Below, one piece after another: positions 1 to 7,144 of a stretch of DNA of 12,191 nucleotides. A program made the position numbers and the translations under genes. The stretch is from an uncultured Clostridia bacterium. GTDB taxonomy: Bacteria > Bacillota_A > Clostridia > Oscillospirales > Oscillospiraceae. Positions within the stretch are counted from its first letter, which is position 1; each line of letters starts with the position of its first letter. Below the pieces are notes generated by a model that ran no database searches, was not told the DNA's origin, and worked only from the letters and a program-made list of their open reading frames with translations. The DNA lies in assembly GCA_947167435.1 (NCBI GenBank), contig CAMVIC010000025.1, forward strand, positions 1-12,191, given 5' to 3'.

Positions 1-1467
1 CGGAAAATTCATCCCAACGACAACGTGGCCGTAGCCATGGAGGCCGTCCCCGCCGGGACGGCGGTGGGCCTTGGGGACGTGACGACCCTGGACCCCATTC
101 CCGCCGGCCATAAGACCGCCCTGCGGCTGATTCCGGCAGGGGAGAACATTATCAAGTACGGCTTTCCCATCGGCCATGCCAAGCGGGACATTCAGCCAGG
201 CGAGCACGTGCATTCCCATAATGTGGCCTCCAACCTGGAGGGATTGCGGGAATACCGCTATGACCCCAAGGGCGGGGTGGAGCGGCAGGAGGAGCCCGCT
301 GCCTTCCAGGGCTACGTGCGGCCCGACGGCAGCGTGGGCATCCGCAACGAGGTCTGGATCGTGCCCACCGTGGGCTGTGTCAACGGCATTGCGGAGGCCA
401 TCGAGGCCGCGGCGGAGGCCGTGCGGCCCGAGGGCGTCAGCCGGGTCTGCGCCTATACTCACCCCTACGGCTGTTCCCAGCTGGGGGAGGATAACCTGAT
501 GACCCAGAAGGCCCTGTGCGGCCTTATCCGGCATCCCAACGCCGCGGGCGTTCTGGTGCTGGGCCTGGGCTGCGAGAACAACCAGATCGACGATCTGAAA
601 AAGGTGCTGGGGCCCTATGACGAACAGCGGGTGCGCTTTCTCATCTGCCAGCAGGTGGAGGACGAGATCGCCGAGGGCACCCGGATCGTGACCGAGCTTA
701 TGGAGCAGGCGGCCGAATGCCGCCGGCAGAGCGTGCCCGCCTCCAAACTGGTTGTGGGCCTCAAGTGCGGCGGGTCCGACGGATTCTCCGGCATTACGGC
801 AAACCCGCTGCTGGGCTCCTTCGCCGAGAAGCTCTCCGCCCAGGGCGGCGCGGTCATGCTCACCGAGGTGCCGGAAATGTTCGGCGCGGAGACCATCCTG
901 ATGGACCGCTGCGTCAACGAGGAGACCTTCGACAAGACCGTGCGGATGATCAACTCCTTCAAGGAGTATTTCATGCGCTACGGTGAGAAGATCAACGAGA
1001 ACCCGTCCCCCGGCAACAAGAAGGGCGGCATCACCACCCTGGAGGAGAAGTCTCTGGGCTGCGTGCAGAAGGGCGGCCGGGTCCCGGTGCAGGACGTGCT
1101 GGACTACGGCGAACCCATCAAGACCCACGGGCTCAGCCTGCTCTACGCCCCGGGCAACGACCTGGTGGCCGCCACGGCCCTTTCCGTCAGCGGCGCGCAG
1201 CTGGTGCTCTTCACCACCGGCCGGGGCACCCCCTTCGGCTGCCCGGTGCCCACGGTGAAGGTCTCCACCCAGTCGGATATCGCCGGACGGAAAAAGAACT
1301 GGATCGACTTCAACGCCGGCGAGCTGCTCTCCGGCAAGAGCATGGAGCAGGAGACGGAGGAGCTGTTCGACTATGTGCTGCACGTGGCCTCCGGCGAGGC
1401 GGCACCCCACAGCGAAGCCCTGCGGAAAAACAATCTGGCCATCTTCAAGGACGGCGTGACGCTGTAA
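1..1467 (+). CDS. uxaA: Altronate dehydratase, 5'-truncated by the window edge
   Basis: Dehydrates D-altronate to 2-keto-3-deoxy-D-gluconate in cytoplasmic galacturonate breakdown. The frame is open from base 1 and encodes 488 residues in the window. It begins RKIHPNDNVAVAM, which matches the usual start of the family after only a few residues, so nearly all of the protein (about 495 residues in E. coli) is present. The N-terminal SAF-type domain (about residues 1-75) contains IIKYGFPIG and the His-rich HVHSHN at 69-74. The C-terminal UxaA domain starts at about residue 100 (GYVRPDGSVGIRNEVW) and carries CGGSDGFSG (256-264) and GRGTPFGCP. The in-frame ATG at 25 lies inside the conserved domain and is unlikely to be the true start. 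Only 47 bases, without a terminator, separate it from uxaC, which supports a shared transcript. Very secure identification. Confidence 0.95.
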   Translation, partial: RKIHPNDNVAVAMEAVPAGTAVGLGDVTTLDPIPAGHKTALRLIPAGENIIKYGFPIGHAKRDIQPGEHVHSHNVASNLEGLREYRYDPKGGVERQEEPAAFQGYVRPDGSVGIRNEVWIVPTVGCVNGIAEAIEAAAEAVRPEGVSRVCAYTHPYGCSQLGEDNLMTQKALCGLIRHPNAAGVLVLGLGCENNQIDDLKKVLGPYDEQRVRFLICQQVEDEIAEGTRIVTELMEQAAECRRQSVPASKLVVGLKCGGSDGFSGITANPLLGSFAEKLSAQGGAVMLTEVPEMFGAETILMDRCVNEETFDKTVRMINSFKEYFMRYGEKINENPSPGNKKGGITTLEEKSLGCVQKGGRVPVQDVLDYGEPIKTHGLSLLYAPGNDLVAATALSVSGAQLVLFTTGRGTPFGCPVPTVKVSTQSDIAGRKKNWIDFNAGELLSGKSMEQETEELFDYVLHVASGEAAPHSEALRKNNLAIFKDGVTL

Positions 1468-1514
1468 GCCCGCGCCGGGGATGCTATTATTAAAAAAGAA
1501 AGGACCAAGTTTCC

Positions 1515-2948
1515 ATGAGAGCTTTTATGGATCAGGATTTCCTGCTGCAGACCGAGACTGCCCGGCATCTCTTCCATGACTATGCCGAGCATATGCCCCT
1601 GGTGGACTACCACTGCCACATCAGCCCCCGGGAGATCTATGAGGACCGCCGCTTTGACAACCTGGTGGAGGTCTGGCTGGGCGGCAGAATGCCCGACGGC
1701 AGCTACTTCGGCGACCACTACAAGTGGCGCGTCATGCGCTCCAACGGCGTCAGCGAGGACTACGTCACCGGCGACAAGCCCGCTTACGAGCGCTTTCTGA
1801 AGTTCGTGGAAGCGCTGGAGATGGCCATCGGCAACCCCATGTACCACTGGTGCAATCTGGAGCTGCGGCAGTTCTTCGGCTATGACAAGCCCCTGACCCT
1901 GGAAAACGCCGAGGAGTGCTGGAACTTCTGCAACGATAAGCTGCGCCATGACCCGGACCTGACCGTCCGCGGCATCATCCGGAAGGCGAACGTGGCCTTC
2001 ATCGGCACCACGGACGACCCGGTGGACACCCTGGAGTGGCACGGCCGCATCCGGGAGGACAAGAGCATCAGCGTCAAGGTCTGCCCCTCCTTCCGCCCCG
2101 ACAAGGCCATCAACATCTCCAAGCCCGGCTTCGCCGAGTATATCGGCAAGCTGGCTCAGAGCGTGGGCAAAGACAAGCTGGAGACCGCGCAGGACGTGAT
2201 GGACGCCCTGGTGCTGCGCCTGGAGTTTTTCAAGACCATGGGCTGCCGGGCCAGTGACCACGGCCTGGATTATATCCCCTATCGCCCCGCTTCCTATGAG
2301 GAGGTCAACGCCGCCTATCAGAAGGTTATGGCCGGCGGCACCGTCAGTGTGGAAGAGGCGGAGAAGTATCAGACCGCCCTGCTGCTCTGCCTGGGCCGTG
2401 CCTATCACCGGCTTGGCATCGCCATGCAGCTGCACTATTCCTGCCTGCGCGGCGTCAACACCCGGATGAACCGGCTGCTGGGGCCGGACACCGGCTTCGA
2501 CATGATCGCCCAGAACAGCTGCGGCGGCGATATCGCCCGCCTGCTGGCCGCCCTGGACGAGAGCGGGGAGTGCCCCAAGACCATCCTCTACTCCCTCAAC
2601 CCCGCCGACAACGAACAGCTGGGCACCCTTCTGGGCTGCTTCCAGTCCGACGAGGTACCGGGCAAGATTCAGCACGGCTCCGCCTGGTGGTTTAACGACA
2701 CCAAGTCCGGCATGGAGGCGCAGATGCGCTCCCTGGCCAATCTGGGCCTGCTAGGCAACTTCGTGGGCATGCTCACCGACTCGCGCTCGTTCCTCAGCTA
2801 CGCACGGCATGACTACTTTCGCCGCATCCTCTGCAACCTGGTGGCAGACTGGGTGGAGAACGGGGAGTACCCCGCCAATGAGGCGAGCCTGAAAAAGATT
2901 GTGGAGGGTGTCAGCTTCCGCAATGCCGAGCGCTATTTCCAGCTGTGA
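1515..2948 (+). CDS. uxaC: Uronate (glucuronate/galacturonate) isomerase
   Basis: Interconverts D-glucuronate with D-fructuronate and D-galacturonate with D-tagaturonate, the entry step of hexuronate catabolism in the cytoplasm. The 477 residues match the family length (about 470). Amidohydrolase-type features are visible: the metal-binding DYHCHISP with His33 and His35, and CRASDHG with Asp248 and His249. The N-terminus MRAFMDQDFLL aligns by eye with the E. coli start (MTPFMTEDFLL), so ATG 1515 is preferred over ATG 1527. AAAGGA at 1499-1504 is a usable ribosome binding site 10 bases upstream. The gene sits between uxaA and a TIM-barrel isomerase, and its stop overlaps the next start. The tagaturonate/fructuronate reductases and mannonate dehydratase of the full pathway are not in the window and presumably lie upstream or elsewhere. 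Confidence 0.97.
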   Translation: MRAFMDQDFLLQTETARHLFHDYAEHMPLVDYHCHISPREIYEDRRFDNLVEVWLGGRMPDGSYFGDHYKWRVMRSNGVSEDYVTGDKPAYERFLKFVEALEMAIGNPMYHWCNLELRQFFGYDKPLTLENAEECWNFCNDKLRHDPDLTVRGIIRKANVAFIGTTDDPVDTLEWHGRIREDKSISVKVCPSFRPDKAINISKPGFAEYIGKLAQSVGKDKLETAQDVMDALVLRLEFFKTMGCRASDHGLDYIPYRPASYEEVNAAYQKVMAGGTVSVEEAEKYQTALLLCLGRAYHRLGIAMQLHYSCLRGVNTRMNRLLGPDTGFDMIAQNSCGGDIARLLAALDESGECPKTILYSLNPADNEQLGTLLGCFQSDEVPGKIQHGSAWWFNDTKSGMEAQMRSLANLGLLGNFVGMLTDSRSFLSYARHDYFRRILCNLVADWVENGEYPANEASLKKIVEGVSFRNAERYFQL

Positions 2949-3814
2949 TGGACAGACGCTTACAGATCGGCATCCGCCTGCACGACGTGAACACGGGCCT
3001 GGCCCCGGAGCTCCAGACCATGGAGGCCCGGGCCGCCACCGCCCGGGAGGAGGGCTTCTGCTGCGTGCATCTGGCGCTGCAGAAGGTGATTTCCGGCGTG
3101 CGCTTTGACGCCGCCGCCCTGACCGAGGGCCTGGCCGCCCATATCAGGCGGGTCTTCGCCCAGCGGGAGCTGGACGTGGCGGTGCTGGGCTGCTACCTGA
3201 ACCTGGCCTGCCCGGACGAGGAGAAGCTGCGGGAGTTTCAGAGCCGGTATTTCGCCCACTTGCGCATGGCGGCGCTGGCGGGGATCGGCATGGTGGGCAC
3301 CGAGACCGGCGCCCCCAACCTGGAATACAGGTACGACCGGAACACCCACAGCGACGAGGCGCTGAACACCTTCCTGCGCAATCTGGAGCCGGTGCTCCGC
3401 TGCGCGGAGGATTGGGGCGTCAGCATGGCCATCGAGCCGGTGTGGAACCACATTGTCTACAGTCCCGCCCGGGCAAGGCAGGTGCTGCAGAGCATGGGCA
3501 GCCGGAACCTGCGGATCATCTTCGATCCGGTGAATCTGCTCTGCTGGGACAACGCCGACGAGCGGGAGCGGGTGATCGGCGAGGCCATGGAGCTTCTGTG
3601 CGACGACATCGCCATGGTTCACCTGAAGGACTTCGTCCGCCGGGACGGGAAGCTCGTCAGCGTGGCCGCAGGCAGCGGAGAGATGGACTACCGGGAGATC
3701 CTCCGTTTCCTCAAGGCCCGCAAGCCATACATCCAAGCAACTCTGGAGAACACCGACAACAGCAATGCGATCTCCGCCCGGGAACTGATCCAGAACCTGT
3801 ACGCGGAGGTATGA
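2948..3814 (+). CDS. Sugar phosphate isomerase/epimerase family TIM-barrel protein
   Basis: A 288-residue protein with the xylose isomerase-like TIM-barrel pattern (AP_endonuc_2 superfamily). Four likely metal ligands appear in the expected order: Glu163 in AIEPVWNH, Asp193 in IIFDPVN, His225 in MVHLKDF and Glu267 in ATLENT. GTETGAPN fits a substrate-side strand end. This Glu-Asp-His-Glu layout is that of metal-dependent keto-sugar epimerases and isomerases, so it probably acts on a keto acid or keto sugar of the uronate pathway, but the exact reaction cannot be read. The start ATG shares one base with the uxaC stop (TGATG). A GTG at 2945 is also in frame. No strong ribosome binding site is seen, which suggests translational coupling to uxaC. 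It is shorter than mannonate dehydratase UxuA, a member of the same superfold, and I do not call it that. Confidence 0.85.
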   Translation: MDRRLQIGIRLHDVNTGLAPELQTMEARAATAREEGFCCVHLALQKVISGVRFDAAALTEGLAAHIRRVFAQRELDVAVLGCYLNLACPDEEKLREFQSRYFAHLRMAALAGIGMVGTETGAPNLEYRYDRNTHSDEALNTFLRNLEPVLRCAEDWGVSMAIEPVWNHIVYSPARARQVLQSMGSRNLRIIFDPVNLLCWDNADERERVIGEAMELLCDDIAMVHLKDFVRRDGKLVSVAAGSGEMDYREILRFLKARKPYIQATLENTDNSNAISARELIQNLYAEV

Positions 3815-3822
3815 GTACGGTC

Positions 3823-3868
3823 TAATGCGCCCGGCGGGTATTGCAGGGCGCATTGTGATTTATTCTTG
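3823..3868 (+). terminator. Probable terminator of the uxa operon
   Basis: A perfect 9-bp GC-rich inverted repeat, AATGCGCCC (3824-3832) and GGGCGCATT (3846-3854), encloses a 13-base loop. It is followed by a T-rich but interrupted tract (GTGATTTATTCTT). It starts 9 bases after the stop codon of the third uxa gene. Position and stem support an intrinsic terminator. The broken T tract makes its efficiency uncertain. Confidence 0.6.
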
Positions 3869-3921
3869 CTCCGGCAGGTAAACAATTCCAAACGATAAGA
3901 TTGGGCAGCCGGAGCAAGAAT
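3862..3921. repeat. 14-bp perfect inverted repeat with 32-base spacer
   Basis: ATTCTTGCTCCGGC (3862-3875) is exactly complementary to GCCGGAGCAAGAAT (3908-3921). The spacer contains a small nested CCAA/TTGG pair (3888-3891, 3901-3904). No T tract follows, so it does not look like an ordinary terminator. Its left arm overlaps the tail of the preceding terminator-like element. It could be an operator for a dimeric regulator or a structured RNA. The function is unknown. Confidence 0.6.
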
Positions 3922-3976
3922 CATGATCAAATGCCGTTTTGCTCGCCCCTGGCAGGGCAACCGCAAAACAAGGCAA

Positions 3977-4011
3977 TATGAATTTGGCAATATTTTATTG
4001 CCAAATTCATA
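3977..4011. repeat. 16-bp perfect palindrome upstream of promoter P1, possible operator
   Basis: The arms 3977-3992 and 3996-4011 are perfectly complementary around a TTT centre (core ATTTGGCAATA / TATTGCCAAAT). It is AT-rich, is followed by A rather than T residues, and ends 15 bases before the P1 -35 box, which fits a regulator-binding site better than a terminator. The half-site GGCAAT occurs at 3972 and 3986 on the + strand and as ATTGCC at 3997 and 4270. Which protein would bind is unknown. Confidence 0.6.
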
Positions 4012-4026
4012 AAACGGACAATTCCC

Positions 4027-4055
4027 TTGCCATGGGACCGGTTTCGCGGTATAAT
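4027..4055 (+). promoter_or_regulatory. Promoter P1 of the surface-assembly operon
   Basis: The -35 box TTGCCA (4027-4032, 5 of 6 consensus) and a perfect -10 box TATAAT (4050-4055) are separated by the optimal 17 bases. Transcription would start near 4062, leaving a leader of about 330 bases before the first gene at 4392. This is the best sigma-A promoter in the window. The palindrome just upstream suggests regulation. Confidence 0.75.
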
Positions 4056-4391
4056 ATTAATGTATGATTGTGGTGCTTATACTCTGCTTTGGCTGATTTT
4101 CGGCGGTATTTCGGGCTTTTTCGTTTGCGGCGGGCCGAAAAGTTGACGGTTTCCACGATTTTGCAGAGGATTTTTGTGCAATTTCACAAGGAAATTCAGT
4201 CCCGGAACGGGCTTTTCCGGACGAAAAAGGATTGAACTTTTCATTTTTTGTGTTACAATAGAGTAACATATTGCCTTGGTATTCTTGCGCGACAATGGGA
4301 CAGGCGGCCGCTTCGGCCGGCTCCGCCGAAAACCGCCGCGGCATTTTCGATATACTGCTTCCCGGGCAAGACCGGTGGGAAAGGAACACCT
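4056..4391 (+). other. Long non-coding leader of the surface-assembly operon
   Basis: About 336 bases between P1 and the first start codon contain no convincing gene. Visible structures are CCGGAA/TTCCGG (4202-4207, 4215-4220), TTTTCG/CGAAAA (4118-4123, 4136-4141) and overlapping GC-rich hairpins at 4303-4342 such as GGCCG-CTT-CGGCC (4306-4318). I recognise no known riboswitch class. A 28-codon frame from ATG 4060 and a 10-codon frame from ATG 4064 lack ribosome binding sites and lie at the predicted transcription start. P2 lies within this stretch. Confidence 0.5.
4232..4259 (+). promoter_or_regulatory. Possible second promoter P2 with overlapping inverted repeat
   Basis: TTGAAC (4232-4237, 4 of 6) and TACAAT (4254-4259, 5 of 6) are spaced by 16 bases, in an AT-rich island unlike the GC-rich surroundings. 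The -10 box overlaps an inverted repeat TGTTAC (4251-4256) / GTAACA (4263-4268), a geometry suited to repression. It would give a leader of about 125 bases. Weaker than P1. Confidence 0.5.
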
Positions 4392-5123
4392 ATGGATCAG
4401 AGCGGAAAGATTGTCAATTCCATGAACATGGCGGGAACCGACGAGGTGGAAATCGACCTGCTGGAGGTCGCCCGCGTTCTCTGGCGCAAGGTCTGGCTGC
4501 TGATCCTTGCGTTCGTAATCGGCGCAGGCCTTGTGGGCGCGGGAACCAAGTTCCTGGTCACTCCCCTGTACAAGGCCAGCTCCACCATCTATATTCTGAG
4601 CAAGAGTACCAGCGTCACTTCTCTGGCGGACATTCAGATCGGCAACAACCTGACCGGCGACTTCCGTTACATCGCCACCACCCGCGAGACCCTCAACGAG
4701 GTGATCGCGGAGCTGGGACTGAACACCACCTATTCGGCGCTGTCCAAGCAGCTCACCGTCACCAACCCCAGCGACTCCCACATGCTGCGCGTACAGGTGA
4801 CCGATCCGGACCCCCAGATGGCGGCCCAGATCAGCAACACCCTGGCGGAAGTCCTGCGGGAGCAGATCGCAGACATTATGAATACGGACAAGCCCTCCAT
4901 GGTGGAGCGCGCCATTCCGCCTGCCCGTCCCAGCAGCCCCAGCATCATCCGGAACGCGCTGCTCGGCGGCCTGATTTTGGCGGTGCTGGTCATGGCCGTG
5001 ATCCTGATCCGCCACTTCGCAGACGATACCATTACCACCGAGGAGGACGTACACCGTTACCTGAACGTGACCGTTCTGGCTGCGGTTCCCTTTGAGAGAA
5101 ACGTGGCCAACGCCAGAAAGTAA
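4392..5123 (+). CDS. cpsC: Wzz/CpsC-like polysaccharide co-polymerase (tyrosine-kinase modulator)
   Basis: A membrane protein of 243 residues from the chain-length determinant (Wzz) family. In Firmicutes such proteins set glycan chain length and activate a partner cytoplasmic tyrosine kinase. The short cytoplasmic N-terminus is followed by a membrane segment at about 34-54 and a Wzz domain starting near LYKASSTIYIL. A proline-rich PPARPSSPS (176-184) then leads into a second membrane segment (about 186-207) and a short cytoplasmic tail. This two-helix topology is typical of CpsC/YwqC/CapA. ATG 4392 is chosen because AAAGGA (4380-4385) lies 6 bases upstream and MDQSGK precedes the conserved DLLEVARVLWRK. 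An in-frame extension to 4248 would run through the P2 -10 box. The likely kinase partner is CpsD at 8531, four genes downstream rather than adjacent. The sortase gene follows after 11 bases. Confidence 0.92.
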   Translation: MDQSGKIVNSMNMAGTDEVEIDLLEVARVLWRKVWLLILAFVIGAGLVGAGTKFLVTPLYKASSTIYILSKSTSVTSLADIQIGNNLTGDFRYIATTRETLNEVIAELGLNTTYSALSKQLTVTNPSDSHMLRVQVTDPDPQMAAQISNTLAEVLREQIADIMNTDKPSMVERAIPPARPSSPSIIRNALLGGLILAVLVMAVILIRHFADDTITTEEDVHRYLNVTVLAAVPFERNVANARK

Positions 5124-5134
5124 GGAGCGCTTCC

Positions 5135-5989
5135 ATGAGCAAAAGAGCAAAAATTGCCTTTATGCTGTGCCTGGTTCTGGCAGCGGTGGCGGTTGGCTAT
5201 GCGGCCTACCACTTCACCGCCAACGCCATCGGACAGAGTATTTACGACAATCTGTCGGTGCGCGCCAACGCCGAGGGGACGCCGAGTCCCACGCCGGAGC
5301 CTACGGAGGAGCCCATCCCCACGCCCGATGTAACTCCCGAGCCCACGCCGGAACCCACGCCGGAGCCGACACCCGAGCCCTATGTTTCGCCCATCGACTG
5401 GCAGCCTCTGTGGGATATCAATCCCGACGTGGCCGCCTGGCTGGAGATTCCGGGGACCCGCGTGGCCTATCCGGTGCTGCAGCACCCCTATGACAACTTC
5501 TATTACCTGGACTACACCATCGACGGACGGCTGACCCTGCCCGGCTCGATTTACATCTTTTCCAATATAAAGAAGGACTTCTCTGATTACAACATCGTCA
5601 TCTACGGGCACAACATGATCGACGAGTCCATGTTCGGCAGCCTGAAGAATTACCGCTATCTCTCCTATATGCAGGAGTATCCCGATGTGGATATCTACAC
5701 GCCGGACGGCGAATATCACTACACCATTTTCGGAGCGGTGATTTATGATGACCGCCTGATCTCCGACAGCTTCGACTGCAACTGGGAGCCGGACCGGGAG
5801 GCTTTCCTGGAATCGCTTTATGCGACGGCTCCTGCCGGAAGTGTTTTCCGGGAGGATGTGGAGGTCACGACAGACGATCATATTATCGTCCTGAGCACCT
5901 GCATTGCAGGCGCCCCGAATAATCGCCTGTTGATTGTCGCCGTGCGCAACGACCCGGCTCCGGCCGGGGCGGAAGGACCTCAGACATGA
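5135..5989 (+). CDS. srtB: Class B sortase with proline-rich stalk
   Basis: A membrane-anchored transpeptidase that cleaves a C-terminal sorting signal and joins the protein to peptidoglycan or another acceptor. Of 284 residues, 4-24 form a signal-anchor helix. Residues about 49-82 are a low-complexity stalk of TPEP repeats, encoded by near-identical 12-base units at about 5323-5379. The catalytic domain starts near DWQPLWDINPDVAAWLEIPG. The triad is visible: His159 in VIYGHNM, Cys256 in VLSTC and Arg264 in NNRLLIVAV. The long insert between the His and Cys strands, with an acidic helical stretch (DREAFLESLYA), fits class B. AAGGAG (5122-5127) overlaps the upstream stop and sits 7 bases before the ATG. 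The stop overlaps the LCP start by four bases (ATGA). A likely substrate is the SPKTG protein at 7145. The long stalk is unusual for SrtB. Confidence 0.95.
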   Translation: MSKRAKIAFMLCLVLAAVAVGYAAYHFTANAIGQSIYDNLSVRANAEGTPSPTPEPTEEPIPTPDVTPEPTPEPTPEPTPEPYVSPIDWQPLWDINPDVAAWLEIPGTRVAYPVLQHPYDNFYYLDYTIDGRLTLPGSIYIFSNIKKDFSDYNIVIYGHNMIDESMFGSLKNYRYLSYMQEYPDVDIYTPDGEYHYTIFGAVIYDDRLISDSFDCNWEPDREAFLESLYATAPAGSVFREDVEVTTDDHIIVLSTCIAGAPNNRLLIVAVRNDPAPAGAEGPQT

Positions 5990-7062
5990 ACGGGCAGACG
6001 GACGGACCGGCAGGGGAGAGAACCCCCGGCAGGAAACGGAAAAAGCTCTCCGTCTCCACGATTCTGATCGTACTGGCGGTAATGGCCGCCGCGGTGGGTG
6101 TGGGCATATTTGCCGCCCGATATGACGCCCGCCCTCGGGTTACGGCACGTCCGGCGGAGACTGTGACGGCCGAAGACAGAGCCCCGGCCCCGACTCCGGA
6201 TGCTGCGCCTGCAGCGCAGGAGGAAGAGGACAGCGGGGAAGAATGGGGCGCCAGAATCCGCTGGAAGGGTGAGACCTATGTTCAGCGGGACAAGCTGCAG
6301 ACCATGCTCTTTATGGGCGTGGACAACGTGCAGTATGAAGAGCAGGCGCTGGGCGCCGCCGGCCGCACCGATACGCTGATTCTGTTCGTGCTGAACACTG
6401 CGGACCAGACGGCAAAGCTGATTACCATCTCCCGCGACACCATGGTGGACGTGGATGTTTATGACGACACGGGCCGCAAGCTCTTTACCGGCGAGATGCA
6501 GATTACCATGCAGTACGGCTACGGGGACAGCCCCAAACGCTGCGCCCTGCTGACCGAGCGTCGGGTGAGCGAGCTTCTGCACGGCATCCGCATCGACGGC
6601 TACCTGGCGCTGACCATGGACGGCATCGCTCCCATTGTGGACGGCCTGGGCGGTATCCGCCTGCGGCTGGATGATGATTATACCGACGTGAACCCCGCCT
6701 ATGTGAAAGGTGCGGTGGTGGACCTGGACGGGGCTTCGGCCCAGCAGCTGATCCGGCACCGGGACACCAAAACCCTGGGCAGCAACTCCGAGCGAATGGC
6801 CCGGGATGCTGCGCTGATCCAGCAGATGTTCGGCCAGATGCGCAGCGGCAGCATCAGCGTGGGCCATATACTGGACCTGGCGGAGGCCTACATGAACACG
6901 GATCTGAGCGCCGAGACGCTGCGAAACTTCGCCCGCTACGCGGTGGAAGACGAGATCCTCACCCTGCCCGGGCAGAGCCGTGCCGGCGACAGTGACGAGT
7001 TCTATGTGGACGACGAGGGCGTACAGGCCCTGCTGATCGACGTCTTCTATGAGAAGGCCTGA
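5986..7062 (+). CDS. LytR-CpsA-Psr (LCP) family glycopolymer ligase
   Basis: LCP proteins act outside the membrane and transfer undecaprenyl-pyrophosphate-linked glycopolymers to peptidoglycan or, in some actinobacteria, to surface proteins. The 358 residues begin with a basic cytoplasmic tail (RKRKK at 16-20) and one membrane helix (about 22-44), then an Ala/Pro/Glu-rich linker (about 50-88). The catalytic domain carries signature residues Arg127 and Asp129 in GRTDT, Arg150 and Asp151 in ISRDT, GLGGI (220-224), and Arg257/Arg259 with Arg270 in the IRHRDT...SERMARD segment, which bind lipid pyrophosphate and metal in the family. The ATG overlaps the sortase stop by four bases, and GGAAGGA (5971-5977) lies 8 bases upstream. 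Tight coupling to the sortase argues that both act in the same process. The glycan and acceptor cannot be read from sequence. Confidence 0.94.
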   Translation: MNGQTDGPAGERTPGRKRKKLSVSTILIVLAVMAAAVGVGIFAARYDARPRVTARPAETVTAEDRAPAPTPDAAPAAQEEEDSGEEWGARIRWKGETYVQRDKLQTMLFMGVDNVQYEEQALGAAGRTDTLILFVLNTADQTAKLITISRDTMVDVDVYDDTGRKLFTGEMQITMQYGYGDSPKRCALLTERRVSELLHGIRIDGYLALTMDGIAPIVDGLGGIRLRLDDDYTDVNPAYVKGAVVDLDGASAQQLIRHRDTKTLGSNSERMARDAALIQQMFGQMRSGSISVGHILDLAEAYMNTDLSAETLRNFARYAVEDEILTLPGQSRAGDSDEFYVDDEGVQALLIDVFYEKA

Positions 7063-7069
7063 AGCCTTC
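7053..7069. repeat. Small hairpin at the end of the LCP gene
   Basis: GAAGGC (7053-7058) pairs with GCCTTC (7064-7069) across the LCP stop codon. An overlapping 10-bp palindrome CTTCCGGAAG (7066-7075) offers a competing pairing. There is no T tract, so this is not a convincing terminator. It could slow or partly end transcription before the next promoter. Confidence 0.3.
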
Positions 7070-7091
7070 CGGAAGACACATGAATTGGATA

Positions 7092-7119
7092 TTCACCAGC
7101 TTCGGCTGTTGAATATAAT
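7092..7119 (+). promoter_or_regulatory. Probable promoter P3 for the SPKTG surface protein
   Basis: TTCACC (7092-7097, 4 of 6) and a perfect TATAAT (7114-7119) are spaced by 16 bases in the 82-base gap between the LCP gene and the surface protein gene. The start site would fall near 7126, immediately before the AAAGGAGG ribosome binding site. A small CAGC-TTCG-GCTG element lies in the spacer. This would let the surface protein be expressed separately from the enzymes upstream. Confidence 0.55.
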
Positions 7120-7144
7120 CTTTGAAGAAAGGAGGACGATTCCA

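Noticed and set aside
1371..2675. A 434-codon open frame on the - strand
   Set aside because: Antisense to uxaA/uxaC. Rich in Val, Gly, His and Gln with no recognisable domain, while the + strand encodes clear enzymes.
2948..3814. Mannonate dehydratase (uxuA)
   Set aside because: It has the same superfold and a fitting pathway, but the protein is too short and lacks recognisable UxuA sequence blocks.
4060..4146. 28-codon (ATG 4060) and 10-codon (ATG 4064) leader peptides
   Set aside because: The first ATG lies at or before the predicted start of transcription and neither has a ribosome binding site. There is no codon run typical of attenuation peptides.
4248..4391. N-terminal extension of the co-polymerase to 4248
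   Set aside because: The extension covers the P2 -10 box and a hairpin region, and a good ribosome binding site directly precedes ATG 4392.
4077..5150. A 357-codon open frame on the - strand
   Set aside because: Antisense to the co-polymerase gene and running through its promoter region. No domain is recognisable.
5323..5379. Short 12-base repeats as a CRISPR or mobile-element signature
   Set aside because: They are in frame and encode the TPEP stalk of the sortase. No spacers or flanking duplications are present.
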